This document shows positions 22,784 to 31,836 of a DNA stretch of 35,333 bases, piece after piece. This DNA comes from a virus. The notes below the pieces were generated by a model. It was given only the letters and a program-made list of their open reading frames with translations, ran no database searches and had not been told where the DNA came from. Where the stretch lies: the IMG/VR virus record IMGVR_UViG_3300045283_000068, positions 1 through 35,333 of that record, one strand, 5' to 3'. The position numbers and the translations under genes are program-made. The first letter of the stretch is position 1; each line of letters opens with the position of its first letter.

Positions 22784-23754
22784 GTACAGTGGTATTTCTC
22801 ACATCAGGAACAACATATACACTTCCTAACGATTGGACATCGACAAATACAATTGAAGCTATTGGTGAAGGTGGAAATGGTGCGAAAAACTCTTCAACTA
22901 CCGATGGCGGTGCAGGTGGAGGCGGTGGTGCCTATTCGGCAATAACAAATTTATCTGATAGTCCATCAACTGTAGAAAATATTCAAATAGGAACAGGTGG
23001 GACAGCTACTGCTACGCAATTTAAAGATGGATCAACGCTTGTTGCGGATTATGGCCGATCAGCCAGTAATACTACAGCTGGCGCTGGTGGTCTGACTGCT
23101 AATTGTGTTGGCGCAACTAAAAGTGCTGGTGGCACCGGTGGTGGATTAAGCACAGCTAGTGGCGCTGGAGGAGGCGGCGGCGGTGGGGCTGGTGGGCCAA
23201 CTGGAGCCGGTAAAGCAGGTGGTCAAGGTCAAGGCATTAGTTCAGGCAGCAGTGGTTCAGGTGGTGGTGGGTCAAACGGTGGTTCATCAACAGCAGGCAC
23301 AGATGGATCTAAAGGTGGCGCTGCTACAGGTGGTGATGGTGGCAATGGCACAAGCGGGAGCGGTCATGGTGTTGGGAGTGCTGGTTCATCTTCAGGAAAT
23401 ACATCTGCTGGTGGCGCAGGAACAGTAGGAGGCGGTGGTGCTGGTAGTGGTGGCGTTACTTCAGGTACCGGAAATACTGGCAATGGTGGTGCCGGAGGAT
23501 CAGATACGGCCTTTGATGCAACTCATGGGTGTGGTGGTGGGGGTGGGGGCTCTGGTAATTCTGGCGGGTCGGGAACTACTGGCAATGGTGGTTCTGGCGG
23601 TCTATACGGAGGCGCGGGTGGCGGCGTAGGCGCTTCGGGAAGTGGTAGTACTGGTTTAGGCGGAGCAGGACGCCAAGGTATCATCGTTGTCACCTATACT
23701 CCAGGTACGCCTCCTACTAATAACTTCGACGCATTTCTACTGGCAGGAGATTAG
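22780..23754 (+). CDS. Glycine-rich adhesin-like tail protein
   Basis: This 324-residue protein opens with TVVFLTSGTTYTLPNDW and IEAIGEGGNG, a beginning shared by glycine-rich fibre-tip proteins. Then comes about 230 residues of Gly, Ser, Thr and Ala with runs such as GGGGGAGG and GGGGGGSG. It ends in GRQGIIVVTYTPG, a strand that closes the domain. Polyglycine segments of this kind form sandwich-like helices in T4-family gp38 adhesins. A receptor-binding role is inferred from that. The ATG at 22780 overlaps the stop of the previous gene. An in-frame start at 22765 is less likely. The DNA has runs of G on the + strand (around 23531-23552) that could slow polymerases or be hypermutable. Confidence 0.7.
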   Translation: MSTVVFLTSGTTYTLPNDWTSTNTIEAIGEGGNGAKNSSTTDGGAGGGGGAYSAITNLSDSPSTVENIQIGTGGTATATQFKDGSTLVADYGRSASNTTAGAGGLTANCVGATKSAGGTGGGLSTASGAGGGGGGGAGGPTGAGKAGGQGQGISSGSSGSGGGGSNGGSSTAGTDGSKGGAATGGDGGNGTSGSGHGVGSAGSSSGNTSAGGAGTVGGGGAGSGGVTSGTGNTGNGGAGGSDTAFDATHGCGGGGGGSGNSGGSGTTGNGGSGGLYGGAGGGVGASGSGSTGLGGAGRQGIIVVTYTPGTPPTNNFDAFLLAGD

Positions 23755-23755
23755 A

Positions 23756-24382
23756 ATGCCATTTGTAATAACATACGATTCTCTATTAACAACGGTAGCA
23801 GACTATCTTGAAAGAGATGACATTGTTACACGCATTCCTACTTTCATTATGCTTGCTGAACGCAAGACTAGTCGTATTTTAAAAGCACAGTTGGCACAAA
23901 TTGCCGTTACCAACGCTTTAACTATAAATAATCCTGTAGTTGTAAAACCTCAGCGTTGGGTTGAAACAATTTCTTTCACGATAGAAACTTCAGATGGAAT
24001 TGTAGTTCTAAAAGAGCGTTCCCGTGAAACTATCCAGACAATGTATCCGGTTCTCACTGATTATGCTGCACCAAAATATTACGCAGAGTGGCAGGAAAAT
24101 TATTACTACATTGGTCCAACTCCTGATGCTGCATACGATTTTGAACTGATGATGTATCAACAGCCACCAAATCTCGACGTTACTCAGCAAACTAATTATT
24201 TGACAGAAAATGCACCGGATTTGCTATTGTATTCAACGCTGCTTGAGGCGGAAGGTTATTTGAAGAATGACGAAAGATTGCCAGTCTGGAAAGCGGCTCG
24301 TGATGAAATATTGCAACAATATGGTGTCCTCGATCAGCGTAGACAGGCTGACAGGCAGCAAAACGTGAAAAAGGGAGCGTGA
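23756..24382 (+). CDS. Phage adaptor/connector-like protein
   Basis: This 208-residue protein fits a common small phage adaptor family with LTTVADYLERDDIVTRIPTFI, then AERKTSRILKAQL and WVETISFTIE. PKYYAEWQENYYYIGPTPDAAYDFELMMYQQPP follows in separate strands, then NYLTENAPDLLLYSTLLEAEGYLKND at the C-terminal helices. In podoviruses it acts with the portal and nozzle to build the short tail. The start at 23756 is chosen because AGGAG lies about seven bases upstream and because the extra residues from 23687 come from the Gly-rich frame. The gene is oddly placed between two fibre genes rather than beside the first adaptor. Confidence 0.75.
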   Translation: MPFVITYDSLLTTVADYLERDDIVTRIPTFIMLAERKTSRILKAQLAQIAVTNALTINNPVVVKPQRWVETISFTIETSDGIVVLKERSRETIQTMYPVLTDYAAPKYYAEWQENYYYIGPTPDAAYDFELMMYQQPPNLDVTQQTNYLTENAPDLLLYSTLLEAEGYLKNDERLPVWKAARDEILQQYGVLDQRRQADRQQNVKKGA

Positions 24383-24383
24383 G

Positions 24384-26315
24384 ATGAGCTATGTAATATC
24401 TGTTGGTGGGGATCCAATAAATCCCAATCCCTTTACTTATTCTCAGATTTCAATGACAGGGAATATCACGCTTGTTTGGCCAACGAATACTGAAGATGCT
24501 ACTTATACAGCAACAAACTGGATTGATATTACTTCATCAGCAGCATATGCGGTGACAATGCCGCCTGCCAATGAAAATGGTGAGGGCGCTGAGGTTGTAT
24601 TTTATAATTATGGCTCCTTTACCGTGACGATTAATGATTCTTCTGGTGGAAATATCACTACTGTTGCATCTGGTCTGACTAAGCGTATCTGGATTGATGA
24701 TAATAGCACAGAAGCAGGATCATGGCGTATAGCCAATATTGGTTCAGGAACAACATCTGCTGATGCGTCTATGCTTGCTGGCTATGGTCTTATTGCTCAG
24801 GCGGGAACGCTGAGTCAATCAATGCCACCATTATCATATAGCACTAATGCCACGTTAAACGCAGGCAATAGGGCTGGACTTGCCATATGGACGGGTGGGG
24901 CTGGGACATTTACCCTTACTAGCCCCGCAACACTAGGAAGCAATTGGTTCTCTGAAATAAAAAACTCTGGCACTGGTACTCTAACTCTCGATGGCAATGG
25001 GGCAACGATTGATGGGTCATCTACTATAACGGTTCCTATTAATCAGGGCTATACATTAGCCACTAATGGCGCTGCATTTTACACAGTTGGTCGGCCTATT
25101 TTGACCACATCATCTATTACACAATTAAGTAAAGCGGTAGGCGGAAATTCAGATGTTACTCTAACCGCGACCGAGGCTGCGTTCAGTATTATCAATTTTA
25201 CTGGAGTTCTGACAGGAAATATCAATGTTATCGTTCCTGCAAACGTCAATGAATGGTTGATGTATAACAATACTAGCGGTGCATTTACTTTAACAGTAAA
25301 GACATCTGGTGGCACTGGTGTGGCCATTACACAAGGTGCTCGTAGATTATTATATTGTGACGGTACTAATGTAAATTTCTCTGATGCTACCGGCACAGGA
25401 ACCGTCACATCAGTTGCCACTGGAACTGGCCTATCTGGTGGGCCGATCACCACCACCGGCACTCTATCATTAGCTAATACCGCTGTTGTTGCTGGAACCT
25501 ATACGCTTTTGACTGCAACAATTGACGCGCAAGGTAGAATAACTTCAGCCTCCACTGGTTCTGCGGGATCTGTTTTCTCTGCAATTCAAACTCCCACTAC
25601 AGCGGGTTCAACGCTTACGCTGCAAGCCTATGATGTTGATGGCGCATCTTATACGACATTTGCTACGCTGACGGCAAATAATACTCCAACGATGGATCTA
25701 TCTACTGCCGTCACGCAAGGTGGAGCGGTTATTTATCGTGTTGGAGGAACTGATGTTGCTGTTGGTGACGGTGGAACCGGGGTTAGTACATTAACAGCAA
25801 ATAATTTGATCTTAGGGAATGGTACATCAGCAGTAAACTTTATTTCACCAAATCAAACAGGATATGTCTTAACAGCAACCGGAACAACTTGGACTGCCTC
25901 TAGCGCCAGCACTGCTAATTCTTCTCAAGCCCAACCATCCAATCCTGGTTCAACTACTAGTGCCGCTCAAGTCATGATGGGGCTTGCTGGTTCAATTACA
26001 CCAACAGGAAGCGGCAAAGTCTTTGTTGTTGTATCTGGAAGCATAAATAATAGTAGTGGAAATGTTCTAAACACCATACAAATCCGTTATGGAACTGGCG
26101 GTGCTCCAGTCAACGGAGCAGCGGCAACTGGTACAACGGCAGGCGCGGCACTCATTACGTCAAACTCAAATGGAGGTGTTCCCCAATCATTTTCAGTCAA
26201 TGCAATCGTAAGTAGTCTAACCCTATCTACAGCATATTGGATTGATTTAGGACTTGCTACGGCGTCTGGAACGGCAAGCCTCCAAACCATAAGTATATCG
26301 GCAGCAGAGCTTTAG
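24384..26315 (+). CDS. Tail fibre protein 2
   Basis: This 643-residue Ser/Thr/Gly/Ala-rich, beta-rich fibre is almost free of Cys. The N-terminal 135 residues (YSQISMTGNITLVWP, then NWIDITSSAAYAVTMPPAN and VVFYNYGSFTVTIND) form repeated short beta modules, each of which appears again later with changes (TFTLTSPATLGSNWFSEIKN). GTGTVTSVATGTGLSGGPIT and LANTAVVAGTYTLLTATIDAQGRI (about 335-385) are a well-known fibre module. The end (SLQTISISAAEL) is a beta domain. It is joined to the adaptor by a 1-base gap (ATG at 24384 after TGA). The fibre receptor is not predictable. Confidence 0.75.
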   Translation: MSYVISVGGDPINPNPFTYSQISMTGNITLVWPTNTEDATYTATNWIDITSSAAYAVTMPPANENGEGAEVVFYNYGSFTVTINDSSGGNITTVASGLTKRIWIDDNSTEAGSWRIANIGSGTTSADASMLAGYGLIAQAGTLSQSMPPLSYSTNATLNAGNRAGLAIWTGGAGTFTLTSPATLGSNWFSEIKNSGTGTLTLDGNGATIDGSSTITVPINQGYTLATNGAAFYTVGRPILTTSSITQLSKAVGGNSDVTLTATEAAFSIINFTGVLTGNINVIVPANVNEWLMYNNTSGAFTLTVKTSGGTGVAITQGARRLLYCDGTNVNFSDATGTGTVTSVATGTGLSGGPITTTGTLSLANTAVVAGTYTLLTATIDAQGRITSASTGSAGSVFSAIQTPTTAGSTLTLQAYDVDGASYTTFATLTANNTPTMDLSTAVTQGGAVIYRVGGTDVAVGDGGTGVSTLTANNLILGNGTSAVNFISPNQTGYVLTATGTTWTASSASTANSSQAQPSNPGSTTSAAQVMMGLAGSITPTGSGKVFVVVSGSINNSSGNVLNTIQIRYGTGGAPVNGAAATGTTAGAALITSNSNGGVPQSFSVNAIVSSLTLSTAYWIDLGLATASGTASLQTISISAAEL

Positions 26316-26318
26316 ATA

Positions 26319-27881
26319 ATGTCGCAATCCACCATATATCCCATTAACTGCAAACCCGGTATTAAGCGTGACAATACCGAGTTTGATGGCGATTATTATA
26401 CTGATGGAGAATGGTGCCGCTTTTATCGTGGCAAGCCGAAAAAAATGGGCGGCTATCAAAGCGTATATGATCAATATGAAGGCATTATACGCGGTCAGGC
26501 AATAAATGTTCCGAATGGGAATTTGAATTATATTTACTCTGGTTCTCAGACTACTTTTACTATGTTGCAGGTAACTAGCAATGCAATTCCAGGATCAATA
26601 GCCGATAGAACTCCTGCTGGATTTTCTGCCAATGCTAATAACGAATGGAAAATAACTTCCATATATAATGCCGGTGGCAGCGATATGGCTGTAGTTGCTA
26701 TGGCAACACAGATGCTTTTTGATTTATCCGATACAACTGATAGACCAATTTATTATGGTATTCATACTGCATCAACTGCATTAACCACTCTGGGTTTATC
26801 TGTATCTGGAGGTGTAGTAGCATTGCCTCCCTATCTTTTTGCTTATGGTACGGATGGCTATCTTGCATGGTCAGATAAGAATAATATTACGAATATTGGA
26901 GGTAGCGGATCTGGAGATGCTGGTGATGCTCGTATTTCCGCTACTAAGGTGGTTCATGGCATACCAATTCGTGGCGGTTCAACAAATTCACCTTCTGGCC
27001 TATTTTGGTCATTGGATACACTTCAGCGTATTTCTTATGTTGGGGGAGATTTAGTTTTTAGTAATGATACGATTGCCAGTGATATTTCTATCCTCTCGAC
27101 GAATGCAGTGGTTGACTATGATGGTGTCATTTATTGGCCAGCCATTGGTAGATTCATGATGTATAATGGTACGGTTCAGGAAGTGCAGAATAATCTGAAC
27201 CTTGATTTCTTTTTTAACAATTACAATAAAACTTGTCCTGAGAAAATACATTCATTTAAAATACCCCGCTACGGTGAAATATGGACTTGCTTTCCATTTG
27301 GAACATCTACAGAGGCAGATTGGGCTATTGTACAGAATGTACGAGAAGGAACGTGGTATGATACGCCACTTCCCGAAAATGGAAGAAGTGCTGCAATATC
27401 CCAAAAATCTACTTTCCCCTATCCATTAATGTTCGGCGTTATGCAGAATGATGTTGGAAGATATAGTCTGTGGCAGCACGAATATGGGGTAGATAAAATC
27501 ATTAATAATCAAGCGCTGGCTATCAGATCGTTCTATGAAACTTGCAATGTTGACTACATGGCAGAAGGCCCTGCTATAGGTGGTGGCTGGGTTGGAAAGA
27601 ATCACTGGGTACGGGTAATTAGAATAGAGCCAGATTTTGTGCAAACTGGTGATTTAACATTTACTCTTAAGGGACGAAAGTTCGCCATGGGTGATGATGA
27701 TACGCAGCAATCTTATACTTATGATGGCACTACATCATTCAAAATAGACAGTCGCAAGCAGTATCGCCAATTACGTCTGAATGTTGAAAGCAATGTGCAG
27801 GGCGGAGATTTTTATCAAGGTTCACCCGTATGGGAACTGGCTGAAGGTGATGTTAGGGCAACATCAGGATCGGTAACATGA
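26319..27881 (+). CDS. Tail nozzle / packaged-DNA stabilisation-like protein
   Basis: This 520-residue protein has no enzyme motif. It opens with NCKPGIKRDNTEFDGDYYTDGEWCRFYRG, split over two strands, and WCRF and GG repeats continue through a region that looks like a beta propeller: LPPYLFAYGTDGYLAWSD, GLFWSLDTLQRISYVGGD, VVDYDGVIYWPAIGRFMMYN and RYGEIWTCFPFG. P22 gp10 and T7 gp12 are the tail hub or nozzle proteins that match this propeller-like composition and position after the adaptors. In this setting it would form the lower part of the short tail. The stop overlaps the next gene in ATGA. Assignment by pattern, not by a diagnostic motif. Confidence 0.65.
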   Translation: MSQSTIYPINCKPGIKRDNTEFDGDYYTDGEWCRFYRGKPKKMGGYQSVYDQYEGIIRGQAINVPNGNLNYIYSGSQTTFTMLQVTSNAIPGSIADRTPAGFSANANNEWKITSIYNAGGSDMAVVAMATQMLFDLSDTTDRPIYYGIHTASTALTTLGLSVSGGVVALPPYLFAYGTDGYLAWSDKNNITNIGGSGSGDAGDARISATKVVHGIPIRGGSTNSPSGLFWSLDTLQRISYVGGDLVFSNDTIASDISILSTNAVVDYDGVIYWPAIGRFMMYNGTVQEVQNNLNLDFFFNNYNKTCPEKIHSFKIPRYGEIWTCFPFGTSTEADWAIVQNVREGTWYDTPLPENGRSAAISQKSTFPYPLMFGVMQNDVGRYSLWQHEYGVDKIINNQALAIRSFYETCNVDYMAEGPAIGGGWVGKNHWVRVIRIEPDFVQTGDLTFTLKGRKFAMGDDDTQQSYTYDGTTSFKIDSRKQYRQLRLNVESNVQGGDFYQGSPVWELAEGDVRATSGSVT

Positions 27882-28108
27882 CCGCTATTATTCCTATCAA
27901 TATATCATTCGTTCAATGGGCAGCCCAATTACGTAATACGTTTCCAAATCAAACAATAAGCCAAGTGTCAAGTGAAAAAGATTGGAAAAATTTCCCCGCT
28001 ATGTTACGGTCTAATAGGTGTTTTGAAGATAAGGTGATACCAGATGTTGGTGGTTACGATAATTGGCGTGAATGGGCATCTGAATTTCTTTTAAGCGTGG
28101 GAGCATAA
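27878..28108 (+). CDS. Small hypothetical protein (76 aa)
   Basis: A 76-residue protein with FVQWAAQLRNTFPNQTI near the start, KDWKNFPAML in the middle and DNWREWASEFLLSVGA at the end, Trp-rich and helical. Its ATG overlaps the nozzle-like gene's stop. Small Trp-rich proteins at this place (between nozzle and ejection genes) recur in podoviruses, but no function is known to me. Confidence 0.65.
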   Translation: MTAIIPINISFVQWAAQLRNTFPNQTISQVSSEKDWKNFPAMLRSNRCFEDKVIPDVGGYDNWREWASEFLLSVGA

Positions 28109-28111
28109 AAT

Positions 28112-28978
28112 ATGACAGGCGGCGAAGCATTTCTATTACCAGCTATAGCTGAAATGACAGGAAGTGCGGCGCTTGCATCTGCTCCCGCATGGTTAGGTGC
28201 TGGATTGGATTCTGCTATCATTGGGGGGTTGGGCTCTCATATTATGGGTGGTGATCCATTGAAGGGGGCGCTACTGGGTGGTCTAACTGGTGGTTTATTT
28301 AATGCAGCCGTACCGCAGGGTATAGGCAGTCTTTTTGGCGGTGCATCAGATGCTGCAACTGGTGCTTTAGCGGGTGAAGCTGAATCATTATCTCCTGCAT
28401 TAATTGCAGCGGATCCTACCCTTGCTCAAAGTGTTACTGGAGCTGCTGCACCTAGTTTGGCAAGTAAGGCCGCTGGGTTCTTGCCTTATGCTGGTCTTGG
28501 GATAGGAGCAATGGCTCTTGATAATGCTATGAAGCCAGAGCAGGTTGGACCGGCTATGCCAAACAGAAATGAAAATTATCAAAAATCTCTCCCTTTGAAT
28601 CGCACACAGCAGTTTGTTGATCCTAATTCCTATTCTGGCATAGGTGGAAACCGAAGTTATTTCGATAATGTTAATCCGCTGCCAACATATTATAGAAATG
28701 GTGGAGTTGTTCGCATGTCTAATGGTGGAAGTTCATCTGCCAGCTCATCAAACATACCTCGGATAAAAGGTAAAGGTGATGGACGATCTGATTCCATACC
28801 TGCAATGCTTTCTGACGGTGAATTTGTAATTTCAGCTCCAGTGGTTTCCGCTCTTGGAAATGGTTCAAATGATGCTGGTGCAAAGCGCTTGGATGGAATG
28901 CAAAAGAAAGTTCTCCAAAAGCATTACAAAGGTGGAAGGCCAACTAAAGCTCAGGGAATAGGGAGTTATGTCCATTAA
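28112..28978 (+). CDS. Predicted internal virion/ejection protein with GEFVI module
   Basis: This 288-residue protein has a hydrophobic, Gly/Ala-rich N-terminal half (about 5-140) that may cross or enter a membrane during DNA ejection. After a linker and a KGG-like motif (YYRNGGVVRMSNGG, 193-206) it has the phage module GDGRSDSIPAMLSDGEFVI (222-240), followed by VVSALGNGSNDAGAKRLDGM. This last module occurs in many phage internal or tail proteins and is often at the C-terminus. It ends with YKGGRPTKAQGIG. The gene begins the group of predicted ejection proteins. Its 3' end overlaps the GNAT-like gene by 11 bases. Confidence 0.7.
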   Translation: MTGGEAFLLPAIAEMTGSAALASAPAWLGAGLDSAIIGGLGSHIMGGDPLKGALLGGLTGGLFNAAVPQGIGSLFGGASDAATGALAGEAESLSPALIAADPTLAQSVTGAAAPSLASKAAGFLPYAGLGIGAMALDNAMKPEQVGPAMPNRNENYQKSLPLNRTQQFVDPNSYSGIGGNRSYFDNVNPLPTYYRNGGVVRMSNGGSSSASSSNIPRIKGKGDGRSDSIPAMLSDGEFVISAPVVSALGNGSNDAGAKRLDGMQKKVLQKHYKGGRPTKAQGIGSYVH

Positions 28979-29384
28979 TATTATATGGGTTAATAAAGAG
29001 GATGCTGCAAGAATATGGCCCCAGGTTGAACCGTTTTTAATGAGTGCATTGAAGAGATGGCTTCCTGTTTATTTCTCATGTGACTTGCTTGCTATGGTGG
29101 AAAAAGAAGAAGCACAATTATGGATAGTAACTGATAATGATGAGGAAAAATTATACGGAGCGGCATTGACTCAGATTATTCCTTATCCTCGTGCAAGAAT
29201 TATGAACGTATTTATGTTAGGTGGAAAAGATTGGAAGAAATGGAAACATGATATTTCATCGGCAATGGAGAGATTCGCATACGATCAAAAATGCGATTTT
29301 ATGCAAAGTATGGGCCGGAGGGGATGGTCATATTTTAATGGTGCGTTTGAGAGCGGTGTTATTTTGAACAAGGTTTTGACGTAG
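28968..29384 (+). CDS. GNAT-like acyltransferase-fold phage protein
   Basis: This 138-residue protein has the fold pattern of a GNAT: a helix with WPQVEPFLMSALKRW, a strand LWIVTDNDEEKLYGAALTQII, and a second strand RARIMNVFMLGG. The acetyl-CoA region follows as KWKHDISSAMERFAYDQKCD, then FMQSMGRRGWSYFNGAFESG. The core Q/RxxGxG/A acetyl-CoA loop is not clearly present, so catalysis is uncertain. A GNAT-like protein beside ejection proteins is known from T7 gp13, and this gene sits in the same place. AGGGAG lies upstream of its ATG. Confidence 0.6.
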   Translation: MSINIIWVNKEDAARIWPQVEPFLMSALKRWLPVYFSCDLLAMVEKEEAQLWIVTDNDEEKLYGAALTQIIPYPRARIMNVFMLGGKDWKKWKHDISSAMERFAYDQKCDFMQSMGRRGWSYFNGAFESGVILNKVLT

Positions 29385-29393
29385 GAGATTAAA

Positions 29394-30350
29394 ATGGGGT
29401 TTGGTGGCGGCGGTAGTTCTGCTCCAGCTAGTACGACAGTGCAGCAAAATTCTGTACCGCCGTTTCTGGAGGATGCATATTTAGAAGGTATTAATCGCGC
29501 ACGCTCAGTAAGCGAGGAGCCTTATACTGCTTATTCCGGGCAGCGCATTGCAGGATTCACACCAGATCAATTGCAAGCGCAGCAGATGACGCAGCAGGGT
29601 ATAGGGCAGTTTATGCCGACCTATAATGCTGGAGTACAAGCCACGCAATCAGCAACTACCCCCTTTAATGCCAATTCTCTTGATCCGTATATGAACCCGT
29701 ACAAAACACAGGTTACGGATGAAATAGGACGGCTTGGTAATAAAAATTTCAGTGAAAATCTTCTTCCTCAGATCAATAGCCAGTTCACTGGTGGCGGGAT
29801 GTTTGGCAGTTCACGCAATGCTGTGGCGCTCGGTAGAGCGGCAGAGAATACGCAACAGGATATTACTGGACAGCAGGGGCAATATCTCTCCCAAGGCTAT
29901 CAGAACGCAATGAATGCCTATCAGACTGACCAATCTCGTAATTTACAGGCTGGTGCACAATTAACAAACCAAGCTCAGGCTGGGCAGAATCTTTATGGAT
30001 CCGATGTGAATGCTTTGACTGCTTCCGGTCAACAACAGCAAACCCAGCAGCAAATGGGGCTGGATACTGGATATAACCAGTTCCTTGAGCAACAGCAATA
30101 TCCGCAAGTACAAGCACAATATTTTAATAATATTGTTCGCGGAATCCCGCAAGGAGGATTAGTGCAATCCCAGGCACAAAATTATGGCGGTGCCGGTAAT
30201 CAAATTTCACAAGCCCTTGGCTTGGGAGGTGCATTGTATGGTGCTGTAAATGGTGCGCCAAAGCTTAATAAGGGTGGGCATATCAAGGCTAAAAAGATGA
30301 AAGCTAAAAAATCTACGAGCGTTGGAATTACAGGGGGGATTTATGGGTAG
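29394..30350 (+). CDS. Gln-rich internal virion/tail protein
   Basis: This 318-residue protein is rich in Gln, Asn, Gly and Ala. It starts MGFGGGGSSAP, has VPPFLEDAYLEGINRARSVS and GFTPDQLQAQQMTQ (a common N-terminal block in phage proteins of this locus), then helical Gln-rich repeats such as QQQQTQQQMG and EQQQYPQVQAQYF. The C-terminus has the basic KGG motif LNKGGHIKAKKMKAKK. AGGAGA stands five or six bases before the ATG. It is probably ejected with the DNA or located inside the virion. Basic tail and neighbours support this. No enzymatic domain. Confidence 0.65.
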   Translation: MGFGGGGSSAPASTTVQQNSVPPFLEDAYLEGINRARSVSEEPYTAYSGQRIAGFTPDQLQAQQMTQQGIGQFMPTYNAGVQATQSATTPFNANSLDPYMNPYKTQVTDEIGRLGNKNFSENLLPQINSQFTGGGMFGSSRNAVALGRAAENTQQDITGQQGQYLSQGYQNAMNAYQTDQSRNLQAGAQLTNQAQAGQNLYGSDVNALTASGQQQQTQQQMGLDTGYNQFLEQQQYPQVQAQYFNNIVRGIPQGGLVQSQAQNYGGAGNQISQALGLGGALYGAVNGAPKLNKGGHIKAKKMKAKKSTSVGITGGIYG

Positions 30351-31836
30351 TATTTTAGATCTCATTCGCCCTACTCCTGCATCAATTCAGGAAATGATAA
30401 TGCAGAAACAATTGCAAAATCAACAGGCACAACCTGTAAATATTATTTCTCAAAATGGAAATGAGAATGAAGATTATTTAACTCGTTTACAAAGTTCATC
30501 TGAGTATAGACCGGCACAAAGAGTCTCTACTGTAAGGCAGATGCCGTCATTTGAGCCGACATCTGGCTCGCAAATGGAGGCCGAATCGCGCAGTTCGATT
30601 GATGACTTGATGGCTAAACTTGAAGCGCAGCGTACTCAATCTCGTCAGCAAGATCGTGATCAGCAGTGGATGTCATTTTTCTCTAAACTTGCATCAAGTA
30701 AGAGTAACACGTTGCTCGGGGGATTGGGTGAGGGCGCTCAGGCATTGACTGACACTACTGCTAAACAAGGGGAAAGCAATAAATTACTTGATAGAGCGGC
30801 CATTGAAGATCAGATTAAATATCAGGAATGGTTACGTGAACAACAAAGACAGGAAGCTGCACAACAGGAAACTGCGGCTTATCATAAAGGCGAATTAGGA
30901 CTAAAAGCTAAAGAATTAGAACTTGGTAAATATTTACCAGTTAAAGACGCTTTCGGTAATGTAACATCAATCCTTGATGCGCGTACTGGTAAGATAGTTT
31001 CTACCACGTCTGCCCCATCTGATTTAGGAGCTTCTCCGGGGATAGCAGGAGAGCCTACAGATGACCCACAAGCCGCCGCTCAACAGATTCTTGATGAGCA
31101 GGGAACCCCTTTTACTCCTATTGCCACTAGGCAGGATATCACTGGAAGAAACGCTCAGGCTAAAGCTTATAATGATGCAGCAATAGCTGCTAAAAAGGTT
31201 CAACAAGAATTAAATAAACTTGATGCACAAACTGGCAAATATACACCTGGTAAGGCTATTAATTATTTAAAATATGGGCCAGAGGCGGCAATTGGCCAAG
31301 GTGGCGAAGGGGCAACCGCAAGAATAGAGGCGGATAAGGCATCTAAAAATCTGGCTAATGCCTTTATGCAATCGAATGTCGGATCTAAGGGGGCTGGCAT
31401 ACGCATGGTCGAGTTTGATGCTGGCGCAGTTCCAAATGCAGATATGACTGATGAGGCCAGAAGTGATCTTATTAAAAGCAATAAAGCTGTTGCTGATTCA
31501 CAGATACAAAGAAATGTTATTTCCAGTCTTTATCCCAGAATGCATATGTCAAATGTTAATGCAATCATGGATAATTATGAAACAAAGAATCCGCCATTGC
31601 TTCCTGATGGAAAGGCTAATCCAAAATGGATGCCATATAAAGATTGGTTGAAATCTGGTAGGCCCAATACGGCAGCATTAGCCTTACAAGAAGGAGATTC
31701 CAGACCAAAGGTATCTTCTGGATCTATACCGCCGATACCAAGTTCTGTGCCATCTGGATCACAATATAGCCCTAGTTTAAAGCAATGGCGTGATCCTAGC
31801 GGTAAGAAATACGATGTGTCTGGAAATCCTCTATGA
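30343..31836 (+). CDS. Predicted internal virion protein, helical Gln/Ala-rich
   Basis: This 497-residue protein starts MGSILDLIRPTPASIQEM and has a long helical Gln/Asp/Arg-rich part (LMAKLEAQRTQSRQQDRDQQ, about 85-110), then WMSFFSKLASSKSNTLLGGL and a Lys/Glu/Gln coiled coil (EWLREQQRQEAAQQETAAYH). The C-terminal third has a mixed helical domain and a disordered Pro/Ser tail ending in KQWRDPSGKKYDVSG. The start at 30343 is chosen over 30322 because an AGGGGGGA tract sits directly upstream. Its 8-base overlap with the preceding gene fits coupled translation. Typical of the second ejection protein of podoviruses. Function by position. Confidence 0.6.
   Translation: MGSILDLIRPTPASIQEMIMQKQLQNQQAQPVNIISQNGNENEDYLTRLQSSSEYRPAQRVSTVRQMPSFEPTSGSQMEAESRSSIDDLMAKLEAQRTQSRQQDRDQQWMSFFSKLASSKSNTLLGGLGEGAQALTDTTAKQGESNKLLDRAAIEDQIKYQEWLREQQRQEAAQQETAAYHKGELGLKAKELELGKYLPVKDAFGNVTSILDARTGKIVSTTSAPSDLGASPGIAGEPTDDPQAAAQQILDEQGTPFTPIATRQDITGRNAQAKAYNDAAIAAKKVQQELNKLDAQTGKYTPGKAINYLKYGPEAAIGQGGEGATARIEADKASKNLANAFMQSNVGSKGAGIRMVEFDAGAVPNADMTDEARSDLIKSNKAVADSQIQRNVISSLYPRMHMSNVNAIMDNYETKNPPLLPDGKANPKWMPYKDWLKSGRPNTAALALQEGDSRPKVSSGSIPPIPSSVPSGSQYSPSLKQWRDPSGKKYDVSGNPL

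Noticed and set aside
23159-23629. Two Val/Leu-rich + strand frames within the glycine-rich gene
   Set aside because: Shifted reading of GGN repeats gives Val/Leu-rich products automatically. No independent start signal is present.
25079-25462. Minus-strand 127-residue frame in tail fibre 2
   Set aside because: Antisense to a fibre gene of repetitive composition. Long antisense frames arise from the Thr/Gly/Ala codon bias, and there is no ribosome site or family match.
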